Positions 1 to 6,442 of a stretch of 12,105 nt of DNA are shown piece by piece. How positions within the stretch are numbered: position 1 is the first letter of the stretch; every line of letters begins with the position of its first letter. The notes beneath the pieces were generated by a model. That model ran no database searches. It worked only from the letters and a program-made list of their open reading frames with translations, and was not told where the DNA came from. The stretch is from Paracoccaceae bacterium (GTDB lineage: Bacteria; Pseudomonadota; Alphaproteobacteria; Rhodobacterales; Rhodobacteraceae): the NCBI GenBank assembly GCA_016937725.1, contig JAFGVZ010000047.1:1-12105 (forward strand), written 5' to 3'. The position numbers were made by a program, and so were the translations under genes.

Positions 1-531
1 CAGGGTGGCGCGGCAAAAAGACAGTGCGAATCGGGTGGGCAATTGCTCTGATTGCGCGAAATAGGTTTCGGCGCAGGAACTCAGGGACTGGCCCGCCAAG
101 GGCGTGATCCCCTGATATGGCGTCATGTCCGGCCCTTGGTCGATCAGGATGGCAAAATACCCTTTGCCGATCTGTGAATAGGGGCTGACGCTCTCATCCA
201 GACGGTCGCGGTTGAAACTGGCATAGGCGCGAATCCGCGCAGGCGCGCCGTCCTCTTCGGGGGCATAGTAATCGGTTGCGATCAGACGCACCGGCCCATC
301 GCCGCGAATTTGCAACGACAGCTTCCATCGCAGTTTTATGGTCTGCCCGATCATCGCGGTCAGAAGCGTTGCTTCCGCGATCAGGCCCTCTACCATGGTC
401 GGGTAATCGTGTTTTTCCAACACCTTTTCCAGCGCCCCATCCAGCCGCGCAACGCGGCCGCGAATGTCGCTATTGTCCAGTTGGAACGGCAAAACCGTGT
501 CGTCCCAGGCGATTTGTTCGCCAATGCTCAT
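1..531 (-). CDS. hslO: Hsp33 redox-regulated chaperone (5' part, runs off the left edge)
   Basis: Hsp33 is a cytoplasmic holdase. It is activated when oxidation releases zinc from four C-terminal cysteines, and it then protects unfolding proteins during oxidative stress. The 177 residues visible here are the N-terminal substrate-binding core. Family signatures are RGRV at about 24-27, the SLQIRGDGPVRLIATDYY stretch at about 72-89, IDQGPDMTPYQGITPL at 130-145 and YFAQSEQLPT at 157-166. The zinc-binding CxC and CxxC motifs lie beyond the window edge, so redox switching cannot be confirmed. The family is usually about 290-330 residues, so roughly 60% is visible. The ATG at 531-529 is preceded by AAGGAT, a fair ribosome-binding site, and the protein begins where relatives do. 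The gene is divergent from the NUDIX gene, with about 80 bases between the starts. Identification is firm. Confidence 0.93.
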   Translation of the reverse strand, partial: MSIGEQIAWDDTVLPFQLDNSDIRGRVARLDGALEKVLEKHDYPTMVEGLIAEATLLTAMIGQTIKLRWKLSLQIRGDGPVRLIATDYYAPEEDGAPARIRAYASFNRDRLDESVSPYSQIGKGYFAILIDQGPDMTPYQGITPLAGQSLSSCAETYFAQSEQLPTRFALSFCRATL

Positions 532-583
532 ATCGAATATCCTTGCTGGTATCGCGCGCCGCGCGCGCCTAGGCTTGCCCCCA

Positions 584-611
584 CATATAGGAATCACTTC
601 GCAAGGGCCAA
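584..611 (-). promoter_or_regulatory. possible sigma-70-type promoter for hslO
   Basis: On the minus strand TTGGCC (611-606) and TATATG (589-584) are separated by 16 bases. This would place a start of transcription near 577 and give a leader of about 45 bases before the hslO ATG. The -35 box overlaps the NUDIX ribosome-binding region, leaving little space for a separate opposite promoter. The match is only moderate, and in a GC-rich alphaproteobacterium this is a suggestion only. Confidence 0.25.
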
Positions 612-613
612 GG

Positions 614-1051
614 ATGATCCGCAGATTCGGCGAGGCCCGCGTGGCGGGCCAGCACTATACCCGCTGCCACGGGGCCTATGCGATCGTCTTGCATGGCGAT
701 GCTGTGCTTCTGACGCATCAGGCATGGCCCGACGATGAATGGCAATTGCCCGGTGGCGGCGTAGACGCCGGTGAAAGTGCACCCCAAGCCCTGCGCCGCG
801 AGGTGCTGGAGGAAACAGGCTGGCGCGTGCAACCGCTGCGCCGGTTGGGGGCGTTCCGGCGGTTTTGCTACATGCCGGATTATGACCTGTGGGCCGAAAA
901 GCTTTGCACGATGTATCTGGCGCGGGCTTTGCGCCCGGTGGGGCCGCCATTGGAACCCGGCCACCGCGCCGCATGGGTGCCGTTGCCCTTTGCTGTGGCG
1001 CGCTTGGGGAATGACGGGGATCGCGCCTTTTTGGCGGCCTTCTTGCGGTGA
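614..1051 (+). CDS. NUDIX hydrolase, substrate unknown
   Basis: This is a 145-residue cytoplasmic NUDIX hydrolase, which would cleave a nucleoside diphosphate linked to another group using divalent metal. The complete Nudix box G-x5-E-x7-REVLEETGW spans residues 48-70 (G48, E54, R62, E63, E66, E67, G69), so catalysis should be intact. Nothing outside the box identifies the substrate. A longer in-frame reading exists upstream, but the ATG at 614 gives a compact single-domain protein starting shortly before the first beta strand. AGGG lies about 8 bases before it. The stop overlaps the GTG start of the downstream acetyltransferase (GTGA), so the two are almost certainly co-transcribed and translationally coupled. 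The gene is divergent from hslO, an arrangement that might relate to stress or housekeeping, but that is inference. Confidence 0.88.
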   Translation: MIRRFGEARVAGQHYTRCHGAYAIVLHGDAVLLTHQAWPDDEWQLPGGGVDAGESAPQALRREVLEETGWRVQPLRRLGAFRRFCYMPDYDLWAEKLCTMYLARALRPVGPPLEPGHRAAWVPLPFAVARLGNDGDRAFLAAFLR

Positions 1052-1503
1052 TCTGGCAAATCCGCCTTGCACAGCCCACCGATGCCGTGGCGTTGCAGGC
1101 CTGCGCGCGGGCGGCGTTCGAGGGTTACGTGCCGCGGATGAATCGCGCTCCGGCACCGATGAGCGCGGATTTGACCGCACCCATTGCGCGCAAAGAGGTG
1201 CATGTCGCCAGCGCCCCGGATGGGGCTGCGTTGGGATTTGTTCTGTGCCGGGTCGCGGGCGAAGAGATGCTGCTCGACACTCTCGCCGTTTGGCCTGCAC
1301 AGGCCGGCCGCGGGATTGGTCGTAGTCTTGTCGCGCATATCGAGGGCGCGGCCCATGCGCAAGGATTGCGCGCTGTCACGCTTTACACCAACGCGGCCAT
1401 GGTCGAGAACCTGCGCTTTTATGCGCGTTTGGGGTATGTCAGTACAGGGCGCCGGATGCAGGACGGTTTCGACCGCGTCTTCTTTCGCAAGGCACTTGTC
1501 TAG
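1048..1503 (+). CDS. GNAT family N-acetyltransferase
   Basis: A 151-residue single-domain GNAT protein, expected to transfer an acetyl group from acetyl-CoA to an amine. The substrate cannot be told from sequence. Motif A, the pyrophosphate-binding loop, is visible as LDTLAVWPAQAGRGIGRSL at about 76-94, with the Q/R-x-x-G-x-G core QAGRGIG. Motif B follows as YTNAAMVENLRFYARLGY at 113-130, with the usual N..A..FY..LGF pattern. The start is GTG, overlapping the stop of the NUDIX gene by 4 bases; the GTG-IWQIRLAQPTDA start puts the first beta strand (IRLAQPTD) at the normal position. The gene ends with TAG only two bases from the stop codon of the convergent response-regulator gene, leaving no room for a separate terminator. 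Confidence 0.87.
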   Translation: MIWQIRLAQPTDAVALQACARAAFEGYVPRMNRAPAPMSADLTAPIARKEVHVASAPDGAALGFVLCRVAGEEMLLDTLAVWPAQAGRGIGRSLVAHIEGAAHAQGLRAVTLYTNAAMVENLRFYARLGYVSTGRRMQDGFDRVFFRKALV

Positions 1504-1505
1504 CG

Positions 1506-2867
1506 TCACAACGGTTGGCCGCGATAAAAGCGTGCGGCAGGCTTTTTGGCGGGTTTATAGGCGCTGAACTCCAACAGCGCGCCAGACACGTCGTCGCCAA
1601 ATTCGTCGCGGCCTGCCCAAGCCGCCAGTTCCCATTTCAGGCGGTCCAGAAAACTCATGCCGCGATGCGTGTGCAGACGTTCGAACAAGGCGCACAGGCC
1701 GTGTTCGCCAAATTCGGCCCCGGCCTCATTGGCGCATTCGGGAATACCGTCCGAATACAGGAATAATCGGTCGCCGGGGCGCAATTCGGCTTCGAAACTT
1801 GCATATTCGGCGCCGTCCAGAAGCCCGATGGGCAAGCCGCCCTCGCCCAGATATTCTACTGCGCCGTCGCGCCGCTGGATCAGCGGGTGCGGGTGGCCCG
1901 CCTGCACCATGACCATGCGTCCGGTCGACAGATCAATATCGGCATAGGCGATGGTCAGGTAGGCGTCGGTCTCTATCTCTTGCAGCATCAGCGTGTTCAT
2001 CCGCGCGGCCACTTCGTGCGGGGCGATGACGTCGGTCTGGCCGGTCATATGGTTGCGTGAGAAGGCAATGTTCTGGGATTGCCCGCCGCCCAACATGCCG
2101 CCAACGCGCGCCCCCAGAAGCGCGGCGGCCACGCCATGACCCGACACATCCAGCGCATAAATGCCAATGCGGTCTGCGTTTATGGGGAATGTGCCCACCA
2201 TGTCGCCACCCACATGCCCCGAGGAATGCAGCATCAGCGACAATTGGCTGCCGCCGAAATCGTGGAAGCGGTCGCGGATCAGCGATTGTTGCAGCTTTCG
2301 GGCTTCCATCAGGTCGCGGTCGACCGCGTCGTAAAGCGCTTGCAGCTTGCGCAAAGCTGCGCGCAAGTCGTCATTGCGGGCTTTGACCTGGCGTTCCATG
2401 GCGATCAACCGTTCGCCGGCCATGATGCGGGCGCGCAATTCCGGCGTGCTGACGGGTTTGGACAAAAAGTCATCCGCGCCCACATTCAGCCCTTCGGCCA
2501 CCGCGCCCTTGTCGTTTTTCGAGGTCAGCAGGATGAAATAGCAATAGGCGTCGCAGTCGCGTGCGCGAAAGGCGCGGCAAAATTCCAGCCCGTTCATGCC
2601 CGGCATCATCCAGTCAGACAGGATCAGGTCGAATTGATGCGATTCGCATAGCCGCAAGGCGGCATTACCGCAGGCGGCTTGTGTCACCTCATATCCCCAT
2701 CGTGCCAGATTTTTCGCCAAGACAAGGCGCTGCGCGGCGCTGTCATCGACCACAAGCGCGCGCTTATGGGCGATTGCCGCGATATCGGCGGTATCTTGCC
2801 GGGTTGCGTTGGTGTCCAAGCCAAAGTTCCATACAGTCACGCCCGCGCAAATGGGGCGCTGCCACAA
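1506..2867 (-). CDS. response regulator fused to PP2C/SpoIIE-type Ser/Thr phosphatase (RsbU/RbaY-like)
   Basis: A two-domain signalling protein of about 453 residues. An N-terminal receiver (about 36-155) has acidic pair D41/D42, phospho-acceptor D85 in LILSDWMMPGMNG, T115 and K137. A predicted coiled-coil linker (about 150-200) follows. The PPM/SpoIIE phosphatase has metal-binding aspartates in GGDMVG (D222), LDVSGHG (D240), LYSDGIPE (D373) and GDDVSG (D425/D426). All key residues are present. Such proteins dephosphorylate an anti-anti-sigma factor under control of receiver phosphorylation. RbaY of the Rhodobacter capsulatus Rba partner-switching system is the closest named analogue I can suggest; orthology is not proven. 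A basic tail of about 18 residues follows the phosphatase fold. The start is uncertain: TTG at 2867 has AAGG six bases upstream, while GTG at 2873 (directly after AAGG) and GTG at 2840 are alternatives. No anti-sigma or anti-anti-sigma gene is adjacent. The gene is divergent from the Hpt gene. Confidence 0.9.
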   Translation of the reverse strand: MWQRPICAGVTVWNFGLDTNATRQDTADIAAIAHKRALVVDDSAAQRLVLAKNLARWGYEVTQAACGNAALRLCESHQFDLILSDWMMPGMNGLEFCRAFRARDCDAYCYFILLTSKNDKGAVAEGLNVGADDFLSKPVSTPELRARIMAGERLIAMERQVKARNDDLRAALRKLQALYDAVDRDLMEARKLQQSLIRDRFHDFGGSQLSLMLHSSGHVGGDMVGTFPINADRIGIYALDVSGHGVAAALLGARVGGMLGGGQSQNIAFSRNHMTGQTDVIAPHEVAARMNTLMLQEIETDAYLTIAYADIDLSTGRMVMVQAGHPHPLIQRRDGAVEYLGEGGLPIGLLDGAEYASFEAELRPGDRLFLYSDGIPECANEAGAEFGEHGLCALFERLHTHRGMSFLDRLKWELAAWAGRDEFGDDVSGALLEFSAYKPAKKPAARFYRGQPL

Positions 2868-2983
2868 TCGCACCCTTGGATTAACACGCGGTGAAAGCGC
2901 GGGCGGGTATGCATGGGGCCACGCTTACGATTCTTTAGGGGCTTTGCCGCAATGTGACCCCTGCCATGTCTTGGGGGTTTGAA

Positions 2984-3319
2984 GTGATTGATTGGTCCAG
3001 AGTAGCGGAATTGCATGAAGAGGTTGGAGATGACGCGCTGGCCGAAGTGCTGGATTTGTTCGCGTCAGAGGTGGATGAAGGTCTTATGCGGCTGGCAGAG
3101 GCCAAAAGCCCCAAAGCCCTTGCCGCAGAATTTCATTTCCTGAAAGGTGCCGCGCTCAATTTGGGGCTGGACGAGGTGGCGCGACTTTGCGCCACAGGCG
3201 AAACAGCGGCAATGGCCGGTCAGCCGACCGCGGCGGAGCGCGCCGCGATCGCCCAACATTTCCCGGAATGTTGCCAAATGCTGCGTGCACAATGGCGCGT
3301 GCGCCTTGGCGTGGCCTGA
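2984..3319 (+). CDS. stand-alone Hpt (histidine phosphotransfer) protein
   Basis: A small Hpt-domain protein of about 111 residues that would relay phosphoryl groups between a hybrid histidine kinase and a response regulator. The signature is AAEFHFLKGAALNLGLDEV, a good match to the Hpt motif H-x-L-K-G-x-A/S-x-x-x-G, with phospho-accepting H51 and K54/G55. The whole protein fits one four-helix bundle, and no kinase or receiver domain is present. The start was placed at GTG 2984 because relatives begin near M-I-D-W-x-R-V-A-x-L and a GGGGG run lies about 7 bases before it. In-frame ATG 2966 and GTG 2954 would add 6 or 10 residues but have weaker ribosome-binding sites. It sits divergent from the receiver-phosphatase gene, which makes that receiver a natural candidate partner (inference). 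It ends 19 bases from the convergent ilvA. Confidence 0.85.
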   Translation: MIDWSRVAELHEEVGDDALAEVLDLFASEVDEGLMRLAEAKSPKALAAEFHFLKGAALNLGLDEVARLCATGETAAMAGQPTAAERAAIAQHFPECCQMLRAQWRVRLGVA

Positions 3320-3338
3320 CCTTGGCCAAACCCATGTA

Positions 3339-4586
3339 TCAGATCACGAAATTCGCCATGATCTCGTCTTCGGTTATGTCGGAATAGGCAAATCCGGCCG
3401 CATCCAACCGCGCGAACAGCCCGGTAAAATTGGCAGGGTCCGTTGTTTCTATCCCCAGCAGGACCGACCCGAAATTACGTGCCGTCTTTTTAAGGTATTC
3501 GAAGCGGGCGATATCGTCCTCTGGCCCCAGAATGCCAAGGAAATCGCGCAGCGCGCCGGGGCGCTGGGGCAGGCGCAGCAGCAGGTATTTCTTGGTGCCT
3601 GCGAATCGCATGGCGCGCTCTTTCACCTCTGGCAGGCGCTCGAAATCGAAATTCCCGCCAGAGACGACACAGACCACCGTTTCACCCGCGATTTCGTCGC
3701 GCAACACGTCCAAAACATCCAGCGACAGCGCGCCTGCCGGTTCCAGCACCAGCCCTTCCACATTCAGCAGGTCCAGCATGGTGATGCAAATGCGGTTTTC
3801 CGGCGCGATCAGCACATGATCGGGCGCCACATGGCGCAACCGCGCAAAGGTGCGCGCCCCAATCCGCGCGACCGACGCGCCATCGACGAAACTGTCGATG
3901 CGCGGCAAGGTCACGGGTTCGCCTGCGTGCAGGGCCGCCTGCAAGGACGCGCCACCCAAGGGTTCGACATACCGTAACGCGCAGTCGGGCGCAGTAGCCG
4001 CCAGATAGCTCGTCATCCCCGCGCTCAGGCCCCCGCCGCCCACCGGCAACACCACCATATCCGGCGCATGCCCCATCTGGGCCATCATCTCGACCGCGAC
4101 ACTGGCTTGGCCTTCGATCACGTCCTCGTCGTCGAAGGGCGACAGGAAATGCGCGCCGCGTTCCGCACAAAAAGCCTGCGCCGCCGCCAGCGATTGGTCG
4201 AACGTGTCGCCCACCAGCCGAATTTCGACATGCTCTGCCCCGAAGCTGCGGGTTTTCATGATCTTTTGTTGCGGGGTCGTCACTGGCATGAAAATCGTGC
4301 CCTGCACCCCGAAATGGCGGCAGGCAAAGGCCACGCCTTGCGCGTGGTTGCCCGCGCTGGCGCAGACGAAATCGCGCCCCTCTGTCACCCGGTCCAATTG
4401 CTTGCGCATGGCGTTGAACGCGCCGCGTATCTTGTAGCTGCGCACGGGGCTCAGGTCTTCGCGTTTCAGCCAGATATCCGCGCCGTATTTCTGCGACAGG
4501 TAATCGTTGCGCAACAGCGGCGTGGGCGGGAACAATTCGCGCATGGGCAGGCAGGCAGCTTGGGCGCGGGCGGCAAAATCGCTCAT
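3339..4586 (-). CDS. ilvA: threonine ammonia-lyase (threonine deaminase), short ACT-like form
   Basis: Converts L-threonine to 2-oxobutyrate and ammonia, the committed step towards isoleucine, using PLP in the cytoplasm. The 415-residue protein has fold-type II features: SPVRSYKIRGAFN at 46-58 with PLP-binding K52, CASAGNHAQG at 75-84 and the glycine loop PVGGGGLSAG at 181-190. A single C-terminal regulatory ACT-like domain (about 332-415, beginning TKKYLLLRLPQRPGALRDF) suggests the Bacillus/Corynebacterium-type short enzyme rather than the two-ACT E. coli form. Feedback by isoleucine is therefore likely but not shown. The ATG overlaps the stop of the upstream thioesterase gene by 4 bases (ATGA), with no strong ribosome-binding site of its own, so translation is probably coupled. 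The N-terminus (MSDFAARAQAACLPMRELFPPTPLL) is ordinary. No frame disruption is seen. Confidence 0.95.
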   Translation of the reverse strand: MSDFAARAQAACLPMRELFPPTPLLRNDYLSQKYGADIWLKREDLSPVRSYKIRGAFNAMRKQLDRVTEGRDFVCASAGNHAQGVAFACRHFGVQGTIFMPVTTPQQKIMKTRSFGAEHVEIRLVGDTFDQSLAAAQAFCAERGAHFLSPFDDEDVIEGQASVAVEMMAQMGHAPDMVVLPVGGGGLSAGMTSYLAATAPDCALRYVEPLGGASLQAALHAGEPVTLPRIDSFVDGASVARIGARTFARLRHVAPDHVLIAPENRICITMLDLLNVEGLVLEPAGALSLDVLDVLRDEIAGETVVCVVSGGNFDFERLPEVKERAMRFAGTKKYLLLRLPQRPGALRDFLGILGPEDDIARFEYLKKTARNFGSVLLGIETTDPANFTGLFARLDAAGFAYSDITEDEIMANFVI

Positions 4587-4996
4587 ACCAGCGCCGCGTC
4601 CAGCTTGGCGCGCACGCTGTCTGGCATGGCGGTGGACCCGCGCGTGGCGGGGTCGAAAAACACCTCGACAACCTCGTAGGTCGCATGCAGCGCGCCCGTG
4701 TCGGCATGGCGCATCTCGAACAGGAACACGCAGCTTTTCGTGCCGATCTTGGTGACAACGCCGGTGATCACGATCAAATCCCCCGCCTGCAATTCCGCCA
4801 CAAAGCGCGTCGTCGCCTGCGCCGTCACGGTATGCACGCCATGTTCCGCCAGCATGTCGCGGTAGGCCAGCCCCAGCTTGGACCACATATGGTAGCAGGC
4901 ATCGTCGAAAAATGGCGCATAATGGCGCACATTCATATGCCCGAAATGGTCGTGGTGCCACGGGTGGATCACCCCGCGCAAAAGCTCTAGCGCCAT
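4583..4996 (-). CDS. hotdog-fold acyl-CoA thioesterase (4HBT/YbgC-like)
   Basis: A 137-residue single-domain hotdog protein predicted to hydrolyse acyl-CoA thioesters in the cytoplasm. The signature region HPWHHDHFGHMNVRHYAPFF (about 11-30) carries the 4HBT-type D-x-x-G-H-x-N-x-x-x-Y pattern, with likely catalytic D16 followed by G19, H20, N22 and Y26. The beta-sheet half includes TTRFVAELQAGDLIVITG and SCVFLFEMRHADTGALHATYEVVEVFF as usual for the family. The specific acyl substrate is not deducible. The ATG at 4996-4994 was preferred over an upstream in-frame start at 5032 because GGAGAGG lies 4-5 bases before it and relatives begin there. It is the first gene of a two-gene unit with ilvA. 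A role in clearing acyl-CoA derived from 2-oxobutyrate would be speculation. Confidence 0.88.
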   Translation of the reverse strand: MALELLRGVIHPWHHDHFGHMNVRHYAPFFDDACYHMWSKLGLAYRDMLAEHGVHTVTAQATTRFVAELQAGDLIVITGVVTKIGTKSCVFLFEMRHADTGALHATYEVVEVFFDPATRGSTAMPDSVRAKLDAALV

Positions 4997-5096
4997 GTTG
5001 CCTCTCCGTCGTTCAAACCCTTGCCATAGCATATCCGGGGCGGCTGCAAACCCCGTGCGGCCTCTTGCAGCAGGGGCGCAAAGCCAATAGACCGCT

Positions 5097-5117
5097 TGGC
5101 AACTTAACTTCTTGCCA
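5097..5117. promoter_or_regulatory. inverted repeat in the argG leader
   Basis: TGGCAA (5097-5102) and TTGCCA (5112-5117) form a perfect 6-base inverted repeat with a 9-base AT-rich spacer, ending 13 bases before the argG ATG. It could be an operator half-site pair or a weak RNA hairpin next to the ribosome-binding site. No regulator-specific consensus was recognised. Six-base arms can occur by chance. Confidence 0.25.
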
Positions 5118-5130
5118 GACCGGAGCCATC

Positions 5131-6363
5131 ATGCCCAGCCATGCCCCCAAGAAAGTCGTGCTTGCCTATTCCGGCGGGCTGGACACGTCCATCATTCTGA
5201 AATGGCTGCAAACCGAATATAACTGCGAGGTCGTGACTTTCACCGCAGATCTGGGACAGGGCGAGGAACTGGACCCGGCCCGCAAGAAAGCCGAACTTCT
5301 GGGCATAGCGCCGGAAAACATCTTCATCGAAGACCTGCGCGAAGAATTCGTGCGTGATTTCGTCTTCCCCATGTTCCGCGCCAACGCGGTCTATGAAGGG
5401 CTGTATCTGCTCGGCACCTCCATCGCGCGCCCGCTCATTTCCAAGCGGCTGGTCGAAATTGCCGCCGCCACCGGCGCGGATGCGGTCGCCCATGGTGCCA
5501 CCGGCAAGGGCAACGACCAGGTGCGGTTTGAACTGTCGGCCTATGCGCTCAACCCCGATATCAAGGTCATAGCACCTTGGCGCGAATGGGATCTGACCTC
5601 GCGCACCAAGCTGCTGGAATTCGCCGAAGCGCACCAGATCCCCATCGCCAAGGACAAGCGCGGCGAAGCGCCCTTCTCGGTCGATGCAAACCTGCTGCAC
5701 ACCTCGTCCGAGGGCAAGGTGCTGGAAAACCCGGCAGAGGATGCGCCCGATTACGTTTACCAGCGCACCGTCGCGCCGGAAGCTGCGCCCGATACGCCCG
5801 AATATGTCGAGATCAGCTTCGAGAAGGGCGACGCCACCGCCATCAACGGCGAGGCGCTCTCGCCCGCGACCATCCTGACCAAGCTGAATGAACTTGGCGG
5901 CAAGCACGGCATCGGGCGGCTGGATTTCGTGGAAAACCGTTTCGTCGGCATGAAATCGCGCGGCATTTATGAAACGCCGGGCGGCACGCTGCTGCTGGAA
6001 GCGCATCGCGGCATCGAACAGATCACGCTGGATTCCGGCGCGGGCCATCTGAAAGACTCGATCATGCCGCGCTATGCGGAACTGATCTATAACGGCTTCT
6101 GGTTCTCGCCCGAGCGCGAGATGCTGCAAGCCCTGATCGACAAAAGCCAAGAGCACGTCACCGGCACTGTGCGCCTGAAACTCTACAAAGGGTCGGTGCG
6201 CTGCGTGGGCCGCTGGTCGGATCATTCGCTCTATTCCGAAGCGCATGTCACGTTTGAGGACGATGCGGGCGCCTACGACCAGAAAGACGCCGCAGGCTTC
6301 ATCCAGCTTAACGCGCTGCGCCTGAAACTGCTGGCCGCGCGCAATCGGCGGCTGAAGGGCTAA
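5131..6363 (+). CDS. argG: argininosuccinate synthase
   Basis: Joins citrulline and aspartate with ATP hydrolysis to AMP, giving argininosuccinate, the penultimate step of arginine synthesis in the cytoplasm. The 410-residue length is normal. The N-type ATP pyrophosphatase loop LAYSGGLDTS is at residues 11-20. Other family segments are YLLGTSIARPLISKRLVEIA, the GATGKGNDQVRFE substrate/ATP region, and DKRGEAPFSVDANLLHTSSEG. The C-terminal part (FENRFVGMKSRGIYETPGGT-like region and YKGSVRCVGRWS) is complete. The ATG at 5131 is preceded by GGAG at 5122-5125 with five bases between, and the protein begins MPSHAPKKVVLAYSGG as expected. An open frame continues upstream but has no comparable start. 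It is divergent from the thioesterase gene, with a 134-base shared upstream region. The downstream gap to gpmI holds a strong palindrome. Confidence 0.97.
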   Translation: MPSHAPKKVVLAYSGGLDTSIILKWLQTEYNCEVVTFTADLGQGEELDPARKKAELLGIAPENIFIEDLREEFVRDFVFPMFRANAVYEGLYLLGTSIARPLISKRLVEIAAATGADAVAHGATGKGNDQVRFELSAYALNPDIKVIAPWREWDLTSRTKLLEFAEAHQIPIAKDKRGEAPFSVDANLLHTSSEGKVLENPAEDAPDYVYQRTVAPEAAPDTPEYVEISFEKGDATAINGEALSPATILTKLNELGGKHGIGRLDFVENRFVGMKSRGIYETPGGTLLLEAHRGIEQITLDSGAGHLKDSIMPRYAELIYNGFWFSPEREMLQALIDKSQEHVTGTVRLKLYKGSVRCVGRWSDHSLYSEAHVTFEDDAGAYDQKDAAGFIQLNALRLKLLAARNRRLKG

Positions 6364-6368
6364 TCCCC

Positions 6369-6432
6369 TTCATCTTGCCCCAAATACTCCCGCCGGAGGC
6401 GCACATTCGCCTCTGGCACCCCGCCAGATGAA
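6369..6432. repeat. nested palindromic intergenic element between argG and gpmI
   Basis: The outer arms TTCATCT (6369-6375) and AGATGAA (6426-6432) are perfect inverse complements. Inside them GCCGGAGGCG (6392-6401) and CGCCTCTGGC (6408-6417) form a 10-base-pair stem (nine Watson-Crick pairs and one G-U in RNA) with the 6-base loop CACATT. The segment CATCTTGCCCCAAATACTCC is one I associate from memory with many Rhodobacterales intergenic regions, so this is probably a dispersed repeat. No T-run follows the stem, so it is not a standard intrinsic terminator. The right outer arm overlaps the first bases of the gpmI ribosome-binding site (AAAGG, 6431-6435). Confidence 0.7.
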
Positions 6433-6442
6433 AGGCCGCGCC

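Noticed and set aside
551..568. Run of alternating GC in the hslO-NUDIX gap (possible Z-DNA or hairpin)
   Set aside because: Short and unsurprising at this GC content; the arms are interrupted and nothing ties it to a function.
2881..2885. TTAAC in the phosphatase-Hpt gap as a possible CtrA half-site
   Set aside because: There is no second TTAA at the required 7-base spacing. A five-base match is too weak to call, although CtrA control would fit the signalling context.
2937..2962. AGGGG...CCCCT inverted repeat before the Hpt gene as an operator
   Set aside because: Short arms with a 16-base spacer and no known consensus.
3306..3329. TTGGC...GCCAA inverted repeat between Hpt and ilvA as a terminator
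   Set aside because: Five-base arms, a 14-base loop and no T-run make a stable terminator unlikely.
5036..5055. CGGGG-N10-CCCCG hairpin upstream of argG
   Set aside because: Only a 5-base stem, expected by chance in GC-rich sequence; no recognisable attenuator or riboswitch features around it.
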